Shown one piece after another: positions 63,970 to 64,000 of a stretch of DNA of 64,000 bases. Below the pieces are notes generated by a model that worked only from the letters and a program-made list of their open reading frames with translations, was not told where the DNA came from and searched no databases. A program made the position numbers and the translations under genes. The stretch covers positions 883,501-947,500 of the forward strand of contig NZ_CP147250.1 in assembly GCF_017316305.2 (NCBI RefSeq). The letters run 5' to 3'. The first letter of the stretch is position 1. The number at the start of each line of letters is the position of its first letter. Source of the DNA: Enterococcus sp. DIV1094. GTDB lineage: Bacteria > Bacillota > Bacilli > Lactobacillales > Enterococcaceae.

Positions 63970-64000
63970 CTTGGTGTTATCTATTTCTGAGTAAATCTTG

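Overview
The window looks like low-GC Firmicutes DNA from an Enterococcus, probably in or near the E. faecium/hirae/mundtii group; the species cannot be fixed from this sequence alone. Supporting evidence is an SMK-box (SAM-III) leader in front of metK, a leucine T-box in front of leuS, a heterodimeric EfrA/EfrB-type exporter, a GH73 muramidase with six LysM repeats laid out like E. hirae muramidase-2, and an rRNA-linked array of 25 tRNA genes without encoded CCA ends. Nearly everything is on the minus strand; only 44.5-46.7 kb reads forward.

Layout. 1-4.8 kb: four genes (one cut by the window edge) of an unrecognised paralogous family, called family A here; a fifth member lies at 21.5-22.7 kb. 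5.0-17.3 kb: a compact Wzy-dependent exopolysaccharide locus. Read in its direction of transcription it holds a lipoprotein, UDP-ManNAc dehydrogenase, Wzz/CpsC, CpsD kinase, initiating sugar transferase, WecG/TagA transferase, polymerase, flippase, GT4 transferase, UDP-GlcNAc 2-epimerase, an Mga-like regulator, a small unknown protein and an LCP ligase. Epimerase plus dehydrogenase make UDP-ManNAcA, which the WecG-type enzyme probably uses. 17.4-21.0 kb: a 1202-residue secreted adhesin-like protein. 22.9-27.5 kb: a cellobiose/beta-glucoside PTS operon (EIIB, PRD regulator, EIIA, membrane protein, EIIC) with a clear promoter. 27.6-38.8 kb: three tandem paralogous secreted repeat proteins, the last one transcribed being a deletion remnant.

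39.3-55.4 kb is mostly core: leuS with T-box, the LysM muramidase, a forward cluster of PAP2 phosphatase and the tRNA wobble-uridine modification pair YtqA/YtqB, a 33-residue membrane peptide, a DUF1801 protein, the efrAB-type exporter, an esterase, an MFS exporter and metK with its riboswitch. 55.5-61.1 kb: a second unrecognised family (family B) of tandem two-domain proteins. 61.6-64.0 kb: the end of an rRNA operon, 5S followed by 25 tRNAs and terminators.

The most notable signal is family B. Its ~450-residue domains carry an invariantly spaced H-x18-D-x62-Q-x4-C pattern, like the His-Asp-Gln-Cys order of CE-clan (Ulp1/YopJ-type) cysteine enzymes. Each tandem protein pairs one domain with the full set and one domain that has lost it (His to Tyr, Gln to Pro, Cys to His, or deletion). 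This suggests an undescribed family of active-plus-pseudoenzyme effectors. Family A, the tandem surface proteins with no recognisable anchor, and the small ManNAcA-type polysaccharide locus are the other main leads.
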